64,000 nucleotides of DNA from Pelagovum pacificum (GTDB taxonomy: Bacteria > Pseudomonadota > Alphaproteobacteria > Rhodobacterales > Rhodobacteraceae), in assembly GCF_016134045.1 (NCBI RefSeq), contig NZ_CP065915.1:2170001-2234000 (forward strand), in the 5' to 3' direction. Of the stretch, positions 8,823-20,709 are shown one piece after another. Made by a program: the position numbers and the translations under genes. Position 1 is the stretch's first letter. Every line of letters begins with the position of its first letter. Under the pieces are notes generated by a model. That model ran no database searches, was not told where the DNA came from, and saw nothing but the letters and a program-made list of their open reading frames with translations.

Positions 8823-10223
8823 TCAGATCCAGGTGTTGAAGGTCCGGCCCGGCATCGGTTCCACCTCGGGGTGGCGGACGCGGACATTGTGGCCGGCGTA
8901 GATGCGCGCGACCTTCGCCACGGCGGCCTCCGGCGGCAGCTCCTCGCTCTCGCCCGTGCGGCGCGAGGTCAGCTCCACCACACCGTTCTTCAGACCGCGC
9001 GGCCCGACGGTGATGCGCCACGGCAGGCCGATCAGGTCCATGCCAGCGAACTTCGCCCCTGCCCGCTCGTCACGGTCGTCGTAGAGCACCTCGAGCCCCG
9101 CCGCGTCGAGCGCGTCGTAGAGCTTTTCGCAGGCCGCATCGGCCTCTTCGTCACCGGTCTTGAGGTTGACCAGGCCCACGTGAAACGGCGTCACGCCCTC
9201 GGGCCAGATGATGCCCTTGTCGTCGTGGTTCGCCTCGATGATCGCGCCGAGCAGGCGGCTCACCCCGATCCCGTGAGAGCCCATGTGGACCGGGATCTGC
9301 TTGCCGTCCGGGCCCTGCACCACCGCGCCCATCGGCTCGGAATACTTGGTGCCGAAGTAGAAGATCTGGCCGACCTCGATGCCGCGCGCGACGCGGCGGC
9401 GCTCTTCGGGGATCTCGTTGAAGATCGCCTCGTCGTGAGTTTCGTCCGTGCGGGCATAGCGCGAGGTGAACTCCTCCAGCACGCCGCGGCACTGCTCATG
9501 GCTGTCGTAGTCGATCTCCCGGTCGCCGAACTTCAGATCGGTGATCTCAGAATCGTAGAAGACCTCGCTCTCGCCGGTTTCGGCGAGCACCAGGAACTCA
9601 TGCGTGTCGTCGCCGCCGATCGGGCCGGAATCCGCGCGCATCGGGATCGCCTGAAGGCCCATCCGCTCGTAGGTGCGCAGGTAGCTGACGAGGTGACGGT
9701 TGTAGGCGTGCAGAGCGTCTTCCTTGGTCAGGTCGAAGTTGTAGCCGTCCTTCATCAGGAACTCGCGACCGCGCATGACACCGAAGCGGGGGCGGACCTC
9801 GTCCCGGAACTTCCACTGGATGTGGTAGAGCGTCATCGGCAGGTCCTTGTAGGACCGCACGTAGGAGCGGAAGATGTCGGTGATCATCTCCTCGTTCGTG
9901 GGACCGAACAGCATGTCGCGGTCATGCCGGTCGCGGATGCGCAGCATCTCCGGCCCGTAGGCGTCGTAACGCCCGGATTCCTGCCACAGCTCAGCCGATT
10001 GCAGCGTCGGCATGAGCAGCGGAATGTGCCCCGCGCGCTGCTGCTCTTCGTGAACGATCGTTTCGATCTTCTTCAGCGTGCGGAAGCCGAGCGGCAGCCA
10101 GGAGTAGATGCCGGCGGAGGCCTGCTTGATCATGCCGGCCCGCAGCATGAGCCGGTGGCTGACGATCTGCGCCTCTGCGGGCGTTTCCTTGAGAACGGGC
10201 AGGAAGTAGCGGCTGAGACGCAT
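8823..10223 (-). CDS. proS: prolyl-tRNA synthetase, short alphaproteobacterial form
   Basis: Class II aminoacyl-tRNA synthetase (466 residues) charging tRNA-Pro. Motif 2-like sequence lies around [24 protein letters not shown], split here as [11 protein letters not shown] and [10 protein letters not shown]; motif 3 is [13 protein letters not shown]; the anticodon-binding domain occupies the last ~100 residues. The editing INS domain of the E. coli type is absent, normal for this lineage. The ATG at 10223 is chosen because [15 protein letters not shown] is the standard N-terminus and AGGGGA stands upstream; an open extension to 10388 lacks homology. Confidence 0.95.
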   Translation of the reverse strand: MRLSRYFLPVLKETPAEAQIVSHRLMLRAGMIKQASAGIYSWLPLGFRTLKKIETIVHEEQQRAGHIPLLMPTLQSAELWQESGRYDAYGPEMLRIRDRHDRDMLFGPTNEEMITDIFRSYVRSYKDLPMTLYHIQWKFRDEVRPRFGVMRGREFLMKDGYNFDLTKEDALHAYNRHLVSYLRTYERMGLQAIPMRADSGPIGGDDTHEFLVLAETGESEVFYDSEITDLKFGDREIDYDSHEQCRGVLEEFTSRYARTDETHDEAIFNEIPEERRRVARGIEVGQIFYFGTKYSEPMGAVVQGPDGKQIPVHMGSHGIGVSRLLGAIIEANHDDKGIIWPEGVTPFHVGLVNLKTGDEEADAACEKLYDALDAAGLEVLYDDRDERAGAKFAGMDLIGLPWRITVGPRGLKNGVVELTSRRTGESEELPPEAAVAKVARIYAGHNVRVRHPEVEPMPGRTFNTWI

Positions 10224-10670
10224 GGACGCGTTCCCCTGGTAACGTGAATTGGTCCCGGCACGTCTAGAAGAGCATCCGCCCACAGGCAAGCGCCCGAACG
10301 CCGGCGCGCGGGAGGACGGAAGGCCCCGGACCCGAAGGTCCGGAGCTTCGCTGCTGGATGTCTCGAGGTCACAGGAGCCGGCCGGCACCGGACAGAGGGA
10401 CCTGGCCCGGCACCGGCCGGCGAGGCGACCGCCCGTCTGCTCACGTGCGCCCCTGGGGTTGAGAGGGGGCTGGCGGCCGCACCTGCCGGACCCTCACGGG
10501 TCGGTCCGGCGCCTGCGACATCCCTACTTTCGCACGCAACGGCCTCTGCCCGCCCCGTGCCGCTCCAGCAGGTCGCATGCAGATTTCGAGCAGCCGCGCC
10601 CGACGCTCCAGACAGTGCTTGCTCTGCCCGGCGCGAGTGGCGACATAGGGACAAACAGTCAGGAGTCAGC
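10224..10670. other. 447-base gene-free divergent region with three strong hairpins
   Basis: This lies between proS (minus) and the AI-2E transporter gene (plus). No reading frame here resembles a protein. Three hairpins stand out: 10326-10343 (CCGGACC-CGAA-GGTCCGG), 10377-10421 (nine-base arms GCCGGCCGG / CCGGCCGGC) and 10485-10510 (eight-base arms GCCGGACC / GGTCCGGC). The first and third share the same arm sequence. Promoters for both flanking genes must lie here; none is obvious. Confidence 0.6.
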
Positions 10671-11741
10671 ATGTCCCTTCCCGTGTCACACCAGGCCCGT
10701 TACTGGGGCATCGCGCTCGTGGTGTTCCTGCTCGTGCTGTGGGTCCTGGGGGACGTGCTGACGCCCTTCATCCTCGGCGGCGCGTTCGCCTACATCCTCG
10801 ACCCGATCGCCGACCGGCTGGAGCGGCTCGGCATGAAGCGCATCCTCGCGGTCATCACCATCTCGCTGGCGGCGGTGCTGATCTTCGTGCTGATGGTCCT
10901 GCTCGTCGTGCCGACGCTGGTGCGCCAGACGTCCCAGCTGATCGCCACGGCGCCGGAATTGTTCGGCAACCTGCGGGATTGGCTCACGGCCCGCTTCCCC
11001 GAGATCATGGACGAGGATTCCACCGTCCGGCAGCAGATCGCCACCATCGGAGACACCATCAGCTCTCGCGGGGGTGAGGTCCTGACGACCGTGCTCGGCT
11101 CGGCGATGTCGTTCCTGAACGTGCTGTTCCTTCTCGTCATCGTGCCGGTGGTGACCTTCTACCTGCTGCTCGACTGGGACCGGATGGTGGCGCGCATCGA
11201 CACACTGCTGCCGCGCGAACATGCGCCGACGATCCGCCGCCTCGCCGGAGAGATCGACGATACGCTGTCCTCCTTCATCCGGGGTCAGGGCCTGGTGATG
11301 CTGATCCAGGGCACCTTCTACGCCGTCGCGCTGATGATGGTCGGCTTGCAGTTCGGCCTCGTCGTCGGGGCGGTGGCGGGGTTCGTCTCCTTCATCCCCT
11401 ATGTCGGCGCGATCGTGGGCGGCGGGCTCGCCATCGGGCTGGCCTTCTTCCAGTACTGGGGCGACTGGTGGATGATCGTGCTGGTCGCGGCGATCTTCTT
11501 CCTCGGCCAGTTCCTCGAGGGCAACATCCTGACGCCCAAGCTGGTCGGCGACAGCGTCGGTCTGCACCCGGTGTGGTTGATCCTCGCGCTGGCCGTCTTC
11601 GGCGCGATCTTCGGCTTCGTCGGCCTGCTGGTCGCCGTCCCGGTCGCGGCGATGATCGGGGTGCTGACCCGCTTCATCACGCAGCAATACATGAAGAGCG
11701 CGCTCTACCGCGGCGTCGATCCGCCGGGAGACGAATCGTGA
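10671..11741 (+). CDS. AI-2E family transporter (PerM-like permease)
   Basis: Integral membrane protein of 356 residues in the AI-2E / PerM exporter family. About eight hydrophobic segments are seen, with the usual paired N-terminal helices (GIALVVFLLVLWVLGDVL, then LAVITISLAAVLIFVLMVLLVV), a soluble loop at about residues 85-140, and the conserved helical bundle ending AVPVAAMIGVLTRF. The ATG at 10671 follows AGGAG. The gene overlaps the next (GTGA), so it is coupled to the hdaA-like gene. Substrate is unknown; most family members are not shown to move autoinducer-2. Confidence 0.85.
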   Translation: MSLPVSHQARYWGIALVVFLLVLWVLGDVLTPFILGGAFAYILDPIADRLERLGMKRILAVITISLAAVLIFVLMVLLVVPTLVRQTSQLIATAPELFGNLRDWLTARFPEIMDEDSTVRQQIATIGDTISSRGGEVLTTVLGSAMSFLNVLFLLVIVPVVTFYLLLDWDRMVARIDTLLPREHAPTIRRLAGEIDDTLSSFIRGQGLVMLIQGTFYAVALMMVGLQFGLVVGAVAGFVSFIPYVGAIVGGGLAIGLAFFQYWGDWWMIVLVAAIFFLGQFLEGNILTPKLVGDSVGLHPVWLILALAVFGAIFGFVGLLVAVPVAAMIGVLTRFITQQYMKSALYRGVDPPGDES

Positions 11742-12415
11742 CGGGCGAGCAGCTCTCCTTTCACTGGCCGCGAGAGGCGGAACTGGACGAGCAGTCCTAC
11801 TTCGTCTCCGAGGCGAACGACCACGCCTGGCGCGTCACCGTCGCCCCCGAGACCTGGCCGGCCCACAAGCTGGTCCTTGTCGGGCCCGAGGGCGCGGGCA
11901 AGACCCACCTCGCCCGGCTGTTCGCCGACCGCACCGGTGCGCTGATCCTCGACGCGCCCGCGCTCACCGGCGACGAAGCGCTGCCCGACGACGCGCCAGC
12001 CGTGGTGCTGGAGGATGCCGACCGCCTGCCGGCGCAAGCGGAGGAGTTCGTCTTCCACCTGCACAACAGCTTACACCGCACCGGCCGGCCGTTCTTGTCC
12101 ACCGCCTGCACACCGCCGACGTCCTGGCCGACGGCGCTCCCCGACCTCGTGTCGCGGATGACGGCGGCAAGCGTCGTGCGGATCGGCAATCCCGACGACG
12201 ATCTGCTCGAAGCGGTGCTGCTCAAGCTGCTGGTCGACCGTCACCTCAAGTTCGAGGATGCGCTCATTCCTTACCTCGTGACGCACATGAACCGGTCATT
12301 CGCCGACGCCAGCCGCATGGTCGCAATGCTGGAGCGTCGGGCAGTCGACGAACGCCGCGCGATTTCACGCAGACTGGCGCGGGAGATTCTGGACAGCGAG
12401 GCCGAGACTTCCTAA
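11738..12415 (+). CDS. hdaA: DnaA-related regulator of replication initiation (HdaA/Hda-like)
   Basis: AAA+ protein of 225 residues related to the DnaA ATPase domain, lacking the DnaA DNA-binding domain. Hda-type proteins work with the sliding clamp to make DnaA hydrolyse ATP and so prevent re-initiation. The N-terminal GEQLSFHWP resembles the clamp-binding QLxLx(F) motif; Walker A is GPEGAGKTH near residues 47-55; the Walker B position reads [11 protein letters not shown]. It starts at GTG 11738, overlapping the transporter stop, with GGGAG upstream. The transporter-hdaA-ppk1 order seen here is, from memory, common in related genomes. Confidence 0.82.
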   Translation: MTGEQLSFHWPREAELDEQSYFVSEANDHAWRVTVAPETWPAHKLVLVGPEGAGKTHLARLFADRTGALILDAPALTGDEALPDDAPAVVLEDADRLPAQAEEFVFHLHNSLHRTGRPFLSTACTPPTSWPTALPDLVSRMTAASVVRIGNPDDDLLEAVLLKLLVDRHLKFEDALIPYLVTHMNRSFADASRMVAMLERRAVDERRAISRRLAREILDSEAETS

Positions 12416-12446
12416 GCCCGCTGATATCCCCATTGCCGAGAGTGTG

Positions 12447-14615
<2,169 letters not shown>

Positions 14616-14619
14616 CCGG

Positions 14620-15573
14620 TCAGCCGGGAATGTCGAGCACGACGATCCCGGTCTTCGTCCCCGTCGCGGCGTACTCGTACGCCTCCCGTACCCGGTCCAT
14701 CGGGTAGCTGCGGTCGATCACGGCGCGGTAGCGGCCCTCTGCCATCAGTTCCGACAGCATGGACGGGATCGCATCGGCATCGCGTGGCATCGGCAGCATG
14801 ACGCGGCCGCGCCGCCCGGCGAGCGTGTAGAACAGGGCAAGCCGCAGAACCTCGCCACCGGGTCCGAAGTCGGTCGAGGCGAAGCGCCCCGTATAGGTCA
14901 GCTTGGCCCGCACGCGGCGGAACCGCAGTTTGCCGATCGCGTCGAGCACACCGTCGAATTCCTCCGGCAGCTCGTCCAGCGTCCGGCTGTCGATGGCGAG
15001 GTCGGCGCCGAGACCGGAGGCGAGGTCGATCTGGTGGGGCTCCACGGCGGCCACTACGCGCGCACCGCGCGCCTTGGCGATCTGGATCGCGGCGGAGCCG
15101 ACCGCCCCGCCACCGCCGAACACCAGCAGCCGGAATCCCTCGCCCACGCCGAGCGCCTCGAGCACGGAATGGGCGTACCATCCGCCTTCGCACAGGACTG
15201 ACTGATCGAAGCCGATCCCGTCGGGGATCGTCGCTACCGGCCCGTCGGCGGCGACGACGAGGTATTCCGCATGGGCGCCGTACTGCCCGGGCGACATGCC
15301 GAAAACACGGTCACCGGGGGCGAAGCGCTCGGACCGACTCTCTTCCACGACGCCCGCGAAATCGAGGCCGAGCACTGTCGACTTCGGCCCGAACAGCCCG
15401 GTCACCACCCGCGCCGCTTTCGGCTTGCCCGCCAGCGTCGCGACATCGGTCCGCGACACGCTGGAGGCGGCGATGCGGATCAGCAACTCTCCGGCCCCGC
15501 AATCCGGCATCGGTCGCTCCCCGAGGGTGAGGACGTCGGGCCCGCCATATCTGTCGTTGATGACCGCTTTCAC
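14620..15573 (-). CDS. NAD(P)-dependent alcohol dehydrogenase / quinone oxidoreductase-like (MDR family)
   Basis: Medium-chain dehydrogenase/reductase of 317 residues without the zinc-binding cysteines, so of the quinone-oxidoreductase type. The GroES-like N-terminal half contains GLDFAGVVEE and GDRVFGMSPGQYG; the Rossmann nucleotide motif is FGGGGAVGSAAIQIAK. GTG at 15573 is chosen because homology starts at VKAVINDRYGGPDV and GGGGAGAGG sits upstream. It converges on ppk1 with four bases between stop codons, and is divergent from ppx. The substrate is not predictable. Confidence 0.8.
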   Translation of the reverse strand: MKAVINDRYGGPDVLTLGERPMPDCGAGELLIRIAASSVSRTDVATLAGKPKAARVVTGLFGPKSTVLGLDFAGVVEESRSERFAPGDRVFGMSPGQYGAHAEYLVVAADGPVATIPDGIGFDQSVLCEGGWYAHSVLEALGVGEGFRLLVFGGGGAVGSAAIQIAKARGARVVAAVEPHQIDLASGLGADLAIDSRTLDELPEEFDGVLDAIGKLRFRRVRAKLTYTGRFASTDFGPGGEVLRLALFYTLAGRRGRVMLPMPRDADAIPSMLSELMAEGRYRAVIDRSYPMDRVREAYEYAATGTKTGIVVLDIPG

Positions 15574-15695
15574 TTGAGCCTCTCCCCTATTCACCGGTAC
15601 GCGCTACCTGACGCGTGGGGAATCTAGCGGCCACGGCATTGACCCGCCATGACCAAATCGCCCACGCTTCGGACGGGGCGAGGAAAGACGAAGAC

Positions 15696-17234
15696 ATGAA
15701 CGAGACGCCGAAAGACTTCGACTACGGCCCCTTCGGCAGACCGCTGTTCGACGATCCCAAGGCGCGCGCCCTGTCGCGGATCGGCGTGATCGACGTCGGC
15801 TCGAACTCCGTCCGGTTGGTGATCTTCGACGGCGCGGCACGCAGTCCCGCCTATTTCTACAACGAGAAGGTGATGGCCGGCCTTGGCAGCGGCCTCGGCG
15901 AAACCGGACGGCTGAACCCTGAGGGCAAGGTCCGTGCGCTCTCCGCGATCCGCCGGTTCGCTGCGCTGGCCGACTCGCTCGGCATCTCCCCCCTGACCGC
16001 CGTCGCGACCGCGGCGATGCGCGATGCCGAGGACGGGCCCGAGTTCCGCGCCGAGATCGAGCGCGAGACCGGCGTGCGCATCTTCGTCATCGACGGCAAG
16101 GAAGAGGCGCGACTGTCGGCGCAGGGGGTTCTGCTCGGCTGGCCCGGCAGCTTCGGCCTCGTCTGCGACATCGGCGGCTCCTCGATGGAGCTCGCCAACC
16201 TGCGCGACGGCGAGGTCGGGCGACGCCTGACCTCCGCGCTCGGGCCGCTGAAGCTGCAGGGCATCAAGGGCGGCAAGAAGGCGATCACCGCTCACATCCG
16301 CGAGGTCGTGCAGGGTATCTTCGAGGAGATGGGCGGCGAGACCGGCCAGCGGCTGTTCCTCGTCGGCGGTTCGTGGCGGGCGATCGCGCGCATCGACATG
16401 GAGCGGCGGGACTACCCGCTCCACGTCCTGCACGAATATCGCATGAAGCCGAGCGACGTGTCCAAGACGGCGGAGTTCATCCGCAAGGCAGACCCCTCGG
16501 ACCTCCGCAGCAAGTGCCGCATCTCGGAAGCGCGGATGTCGCTCGTCCCGCTTGCCGCGCCGGTGCTGTCCGAGGTGGTGCGTACCTTCAAGCCCAAGGA
16601 CATCACCATCAGCTCCTACGGCATCCGCGAGGGGATGCTCTACGAGCAGATGCCTCCGCACCTGCGCGAGCGCGACCCGCTGATCGAAAGCGCCCGCTTC
16701 GCCGAGGCCAAAGACGCCCGGATGCCGGGCTTCGGCCGGACGCTCTACGATTTCGTCATGCCGTTGTTCCCCCGGGCCGACTGGCAGAAGAAACGGATCA
16801 TCAAGGCGGCCTGCCTGCTGCACGACGTCAGCTGGCGCGCGCACCCCGATTACCGGGCCGAGGTGACGTTCGACAACGCGACCCGCGCCAACCTCGGCGG
16901 GCTGAAGCATGGCGAGCGCATCTATCTCGGCCTCGCGCTGCTGCACCGCTATTCCTCCAAGCGCGAAGGCACGGTTTACGAACCGCTTTTCGCGCTCGTC
17001 TCGGATCAGGAACAGGCGGAGGCCGAAGTGCTCGGCCGGGCGATGCGGTTCGGTGCGATGCTGTGGATGCATGCCGAGGAAGCGCCGGGTCGCCTCGAAT
17101 GGCAGCCCAAGAAGAAGGTCCTGTCGCTGCACCTCACCGAACATGCCCGGCCGCTGTTCGGCGAAGTGGCGGAATCGCGCTTCAACGCGCTCGCCGCCGC
17201 GCTCGGCGCGGAAGCGAAGGTCAAGGTCGGCTGA
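15696..17234 (+). CDS. ppx: exopolyphosphatase, Ppx/GppA family
   Basis: Hydrolyses terminal phosphates from polyphosphate (or pppGpp in GppA relatives). The 512-residue protein has the actin-like phosphate loops GVIDVGSNSVRLVIFD (near residue 28) and CDIGGSSMELANL, followed by the family's C-terminal helical, HD-like region containing LLHDVSWRAHPDYR. The ATG at 15696 sits behind AGGAAAG. Proximity to ppk1 suggests balanced synthesis and breakdown of polyphosphate. Annotation as Ppx rather than GppA rests on that context. Confidence 0.9.
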   Translation: MNETPKDFDYGPFGRPLFDDPKARALSRIGVIDVGSNSVRLVIFDGAARSPAYFYNEKVMAGLGSGLGETGRLNPEGKVRALSAIRRFAALADSLGISPLTAVATAAMRDAEDGPEFRAEIERETGVRIFVIDGKEEARLSAQGVLLGWPGSFGLVCDIGGSSMELANLRDGEVGRRLTSALGPLKLQGIKGGKKAITAHIREVVQGIFEEMGGETGQRLFLVGGSWRAIARIDMERRDYPLHVLHEYRMKPSDVSKTAEFIRKADPSDLRSKCRISEARMSLVPLAAPVLSEVVRTFKPKDITISSYGIREGMLYEQMPPHLRERDPLIESARFAEAKDARMPGFGRTLYDFVMPLFPRADWQKKRIIKAACLLHDVSWRAHPDYRAEVTFDNATRANLGGLKHGERIYLGLALLHRYSSKREGTVYEPLFALVSDQEQAEAEVLGRAMRFGAMLWMHAEEAPGRLEWQPKKKVLSLHLTEHARPLFGEVAESRFNALAAALGAEAKVKVG

Positions 17235-17297
17235 GCCGGTAAGTCTTGCCAAGAGTTCGCACCACTGCGCGGGTGCTGAACCTTGAGAAGTCGTGTG

Positions 17298-17331
17298 CCT
17301 CCGGCGGGAGGTATTTCCGGCCAGATGAGAG
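17298..17331 (+). repeat. dispersed intergenic repeat, family B copy 1 (short form)
   Basis: This is the family B tail GGAGGTATTTCCGGCCAGAT followed by GAGAG, preceded by a short CCTCC-GGC-GGGAGG inverted repeat. It lacks the longer GC hairpins of the other copies and lies between two convergent genes. Confidence 0.65.
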
Positions 17332-17336
17332 AGCAG

Positions 17337-17720
17337 TCAGAGCTCTACTTCGGCGTCCTCGTCCGACATCGGCGGCTCCCACGGCGGGGCCTCGGGGCTG
17401 CGACGGATGATGATGTCGCCGTTCGGCAGGATCTCGGGCTTCTCGTAATTGCCGATCTCGTCGATCATGCTCATCGTCTCGGCCAGTGCCGGGCCCATCT
17501 CGCTGGCGAAGGCCCGCAGTGCGTCGCGCATCTCTTCCGAGACACCTTCGAGGTCGTCAATCGCCGGTTCCAGCTCTGACATCAGGCCCCGGAACAGAAG
17601 GCGGGCGCCCTCCTCCATGAGACGGGATCCGGAGTCGATGTCGCTCTCCTCCTCCGTCTGGGCGGTGAGGGGCGCGGCGATCAGGGCGGTGGCCAACGTG
17701 GCGGCGATCAGGCGTTTCAT
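17337..17720 (-). CDS. small exported protein of unknown function
   Basis: 127 residues with a clear signal peptide (MKRLIAATLATALIAAPLTAQ) and a helical, acidic mature part. The C-terminus is distinctive: a Pro- and Glu-rich stretch with NGDIIIRR, then EAPPWEPP. Proteins of this shape occur widely in Rhodobacterales and have often been mislabelled as ATPases; no nucleotide-binding motif is present here. It is probably periplasmic. It precedes the repeat copy at 17298 and follows the nuclease-like gene region with about 20 bases between. Confidence 0.7.
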   Translation of the reverse strand: MKRLIAATLATALIAAPLTAQTEEESDIDSGSRLMEEGARLLFRGLMSELEPAIDDLEGVSEEMRDALRAFASEMGPALAETMSMIDEIGNYEKPEILPNGDIIIRRSPEAPPWEPPMSDEDAEVEL

Positions 17721-17743
17721 ATCCCGAAGATAGGGCGTCCCCG

Positions 17744-18751
17744 TCAGATTGCGAGGTCGATGCTCACCGGAAAATGGTCGGACGCATCAAGCAGCGCCTG
17801 CCGCAGCTCCGCATCGGCGTAGCAGTCCGGATCCTCGAACGGGTGCCAGATCAGCCAGCGCGGCCCGTGGTTCAGCAGATCACGCGACACCATCACGTAG
17901 TCGAGCATCGCCGTCAGGTAGCGCCCGTCCGGCGGCACCTTGAAGCGCGCCGACGTCGGCAGCGCCACGCCGGGCCGCTTGGTCAGCAGCGCGCGGGCAT
18001 GCGGATCGAACAGCCGCCCCTCACCCTCCTCGCCGAGCAGGATTTCGATGCCAGACCGGCCGAACAGCTTTTCGTACTCGTCGAGACCGGGGCCGTCGTT
18101 GAAGTCGCCCATCACGATCAGGCTTTCGCCGAGATCGAGCAACTCCTCCACGCGACGGCGCAACCAGATGCACTGGGCCAGCTGCTTGCGCCGGTTGGCG
18201 ATCGAGATGCGCATCACCTCGTCCGGCGTCGTCGCACCGTGCGGCGCCTTCGACTTTGCGTGGACCCCGATCAGCTTCAGCATGGTCCCGGCGGCAGTCG
18301 TCACCTCGAGCTCCAGCGGCGGCTTCGACCAGCTGATCGTCTCGGGCGCGCGGTCGACGTCGAGGTCGATCCGGTAGCTGGCGTCGAACCGTGGCACCGC
18401 GTCGCTGGCATGGGGCGCATGGCGCGGCGTGACGACAGCCGGGTCGTAGAGAAGCGCGATCTCCTGTTGGGTGTCGTTCACGAAGCCCATCACGGCCGCG
18501 CGTGTCCTCAGCCCGAAGCGCCGGGCGAATCCCTCGAGCGCCGCGACCCCGTCGCGCCGGCGGTTGCTGTCGGGGGCCTCGATCACCATCACCGCGTCGG
18601 CGTCCATCGCGCCGAGGACCGTGGCGATGGCCTGTGCCTGCCGCGCGCGGGTCACGTCGCGGCGGGCGGACCAGCCGTCATCCTCCATCAGGCGCGCCTC
18701 GTCGTCGAACAGGTTGTTGAACCATTCGACGTTGTAGGTCGCGATCCTCAC
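17744..18751 (-). CDS. endonuclease/exonuclease/phosphatase family protein
   Basis: 335-residue member of the EEP fold (DNase I-like hydrolases cutting phosphodiester or phosphoester bonds). Family motifs are IATYNVEWF at the N-terminus, IEAPDSN, GVHAKSK, the catalytic GDFNDGPG and the terminal SDHFPVSIDL. There is no signal peptide. The GTG at 18751 overlaps the stop of the upstream TerB-DnaJ gene (GTGA), and homology starts exactly there, so this start is preferred over a longer frame to 18781. Whether it acts on DNA, lipid or a nucleotide is unclear. Confidence 0.82.
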   Translation of the reverse strand: MRIATYNVEWFNNLFDDEARLMEDDGWSARRDVTRARQAQAIATVLGAMDADAVMVIEAPDSNRRRDGVAALEGFARRFGLRTRAAVMGFVNDTQQEIALLYDPAVVTPRHAPHASDAVPRFDASYRIDLDVDRAPETISWSKPPLELEVTTAAGTMLKLIGVHAKSKAPHGATTPDEVMRISIANRRKQLAQCIWLRRRVEELLDLGESLIVMGDFNDGPGLDEYEKLFGRSGIEILLGEEGEGRLFDPHARALLTKRPGVALPTSARFKVPPDGRYLTAMLDYVMVSRDLLNHGPRWLIWHPFEDPDCYADAELRQALLDASDHFPVSIDLAI

Positions 18752-19431
18752 GACGGGCGGGCCTCGTTGATCTGCTCCCACGCGCGGTTTACGGCGATCA
18801 GCCGCTTCTCGGCGAGCTTCACGGCCTCCTGCGGCACACCGCGCGCCACCATCACGTCCGGGTGGCTCTCGCGCACCAGCCCGCGCCAGGCCGAGCGGAC
18901 TTCCTCCATCGGGGTGTCCGGTGTGACGCCGAGCACATCGTAGGGATCACGCTCGGCATCCGGCACGAAGCGCGCCCGCAGCCGGGCGAAGCGGCGCTCG
19001 TCGAAGCCGACGATGCGGGCGACGTTGGACAGGAACTCGTCCTCCGCCGGGTGGTAATCGCCATCGGCGAGCGCGATGTGGAAGAGCCCCTCCATCAGGT
19101 CGGCGAGCGTCTCGGACTCGTCCTCGAACATCCGTCCGATCCGGCGCGCGTAATCCTCGTAGCCGGCGACATCGGTGCGGGCGAGGTTGAAGAGCCGGGC
19201 GGCGTTCTTCTCCTGGCTCTTCGGGATGTGGAACACCTCGCGGAAGGCCGTCACTTCGTCCCGGGTCACCAGCCCGTCGGCCTTGGCCATCTTCGCCCCC
19301 AGCGCGATGACGGCGATGGCGAAGGCGGCGCGCCGCTCGGGCGGGCTGCGCAACGTGTCGAAGACGGTCGACAACCCCTCGCCCTGACGGAGGGCGGCAA
19401 GCGCGTCGGCAATGCGGGACCAGATTGACAT
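18748..19431 (-). CDS. TerB-like and J-domain protein (DjlA-like co-chaperone)
   Basis: 227 residues with two domains: an N-terminal TerB/DjlA-like helical domain (about residues 30-150, including KMAKADGLVTRDEV and ALADGDYHPAEDEF) and a C-terminal J domain (about 163-227) with the HPD tripeptide near residue 188 (ESHPDVM). J domains stimulate DnaK-type Hsp70. Unlike DjlA there is no N-terminal membrane helix. It is coupled to the downstream EEP gene by a GTGA overlap. Confidence 0.82.
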   Translation of the reverse strand: MSIWSRIADALAALRQGEGLSTVFDTLRSPPERRAAFAIAVIALGAKMAKADGLVTRDEVTAFREVFHIPKSQEKNAARLFNLARTDVAGYEDYARRIGRMFEDESETLADLMEGLFHIALADGDYHPAEDEFLSNVARIVGFDERRFARLRARFVPDAERDPYDVLGVTPDTPMEEVRSAWRGLVRESHPDVMVARGVPQEAVKLAEKRLIAVNRAWEQINEARPS

Positions 19432-19509
19432 GAGGCTCAGCCTATCCGTTGGGGGAGAACTTGTCAGACGAGAAAACGACGCGGGTCGGCCCGTCCGTCG
19501 CGGAAAATG

Positions 19510-19986
19510 TCAGTCGGCGAGCTCCAGCCGCATCAGGACGAGGTCCATCCAGCGGTCGAACTTGCGGCCAACCTCGGGCAGGCGGGCGATCTCGGTGAAG
19601 CCGAGCCGGGCGTGAAAGGCGATCGCGCCCGGGTTTTCGCTGCTGATCCCGGCCCACATCGTGTGCATTCCGGCCGCGTGCGCATCCGCGACCAGCCACG
19701 CCACGAGCGCCCGGCCAAGGCCCCGCCCCTCCGCCCCGGCGGCGACATGAACGGAATGTTCGACCGTGTGGCGGTAGCCATCGCCGCCGCGCAGCTGGAC
19801 GTAACAGCCGAAGCCGACGACCTCGCCCGCCTCCTCGGCGACGACGAAGGGGCGCGCGGGGATCATCGCGGCGACCTCGTCCACGCTCTTCTCGACCGAC
19901 GCGAAGGTCGCGGAGGTTTCGCGGATCACGCGGTTCCAGATTCGCGCGATCGCCGCTGCATCGTCAGGCACGGCGCAGCGGATCAC
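19510..19986 (-). CDS. GNAT family N-acetyltransferase (phosphinothricin acetyltransferase-like)
   Basis: 158-residue acetyltransferase. The acetyl-CoA loop is GAEGRGLGRALVAWL (about residues 87-101) and the GFTEIARLPEVGRKFDRW segment near the end is typical of the phosphinothricin/methionine sulfoximine acetyltransferase group, whose usual substrates are toxic amino-acid analogues. It starts at GTG 19986, sharing bases with the stop of the upstream VOC gene. The actual substrate is not known. Confidence 0.82.
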   Translation of the reverse strand: MIRCAVPDDAAAIARIWNRVIRETSATFASVEKSVDEVAAMIPARPFVVAEEAGEVVGFGCYVQLRGGDGYRHTVEHSVHVAAGAEGRGLGRALVAWLVADAHAAGMHTMWAGISSENPGAIAFHARLGFTEIARLPEVGRKFDRWMDLVLMRLELAD

Positions 19987-20582
19987 AGCGTGATCTCTCC
20001 CGCCGGACCGGTCAGCCGTGCAGAAATGGCGAGCGCACCCGTCTCGAACCGGACCCGCGAGTCGGTGAGCGGCAGCAGGCCCGCGATGCGCTCCCCCTCG
20101 GGATGGCGGACGGTCAGCCGGTCGAGCCGCAGCCCGCTGTCGGCCAGCCGCTCCGGTGGCGTCACGACGCCATCGCCCCACTGGATGAGGGTCGGATAGG
20201 CGCCGTCCATCGGCAGACAGCCGTCTTCGGGCACCGTGATCCGCCAGTTCAGCTCGCCCCGGGTCACGGGAACGGCATGTCCCTTGCCGTCGGGCGCGAG
20301 CACCATCGCGGCGTCGAGATCGGGCACGGCGCAGACCCAGGTGATGAGCCGCGGCGCGCCCTCGAACCCGTCGAGGCCGAACCACCTTGGACCGGCACAG
20401 GATGCTCCCGGCTCGATCGCGATCACTTCGAGGTAGAGATCTCCCAGTCTCAACAGGCGGTTATGCGTGCCGAACCGCTCGTGGCGACCGCCCGGCAGCA
20501 ATGCCACGCCAAGCTGCGCTTCCGCCCAGGCGACACCCTCGTCGAGGTCGCCGCAGCCGATGACGAGATGATCGAGACGCAT
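19983..20582 (-). CDS. VOC family / glyoxalase-like domain protein
   Basis: 199-residue protein with an N-terminal glyoxalase-like fold (RLDHLVIGCGDLDEGVAWAE) and the pattern of the Glyoxalase_3 type; HNRLLRLGDLYLEVIAIEP holds likely metal ligands. The second half is a repeat of the fold with weaker conservation. ATG at 20582 follows GGAG; a longer frame adds only nine residues. Coupled by overlap to the acetyltransferase gene, so the two probably share a transcript, perhaps for detoxification. That role is inference. Confidence 0.75.
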   Translation of the reverse strand: MRLDHLVIGCGDLDEGVAWAEAQLGVALLPGGRHERFGTHNRLLRLGDLYLEVIAIEPGASCAGPRWFGLDGFEGAPRLITWVCAVPDLDAAMVLAPDGKGHAVPVTRGELNWRITVPEDGCLPMDGAYPTLIQWGDGVVTPPERLADSGLRLDRLTVRHPEGERIAGLLPLTDSRVRFETGALAISARLTGPAGEITL

Positions 20583-20709
20583 GACTACTCCGCAATTCGG
20601 GCGCGGCACCGCGCCGCAATTTGGCAGAACATGCCTCGTGCCTCTTGATGCCGGGGTCCTCGCCTATAGGTCAATATGAGGTGAACTGTAAAAACTGAAA
20701 GGATGATTG

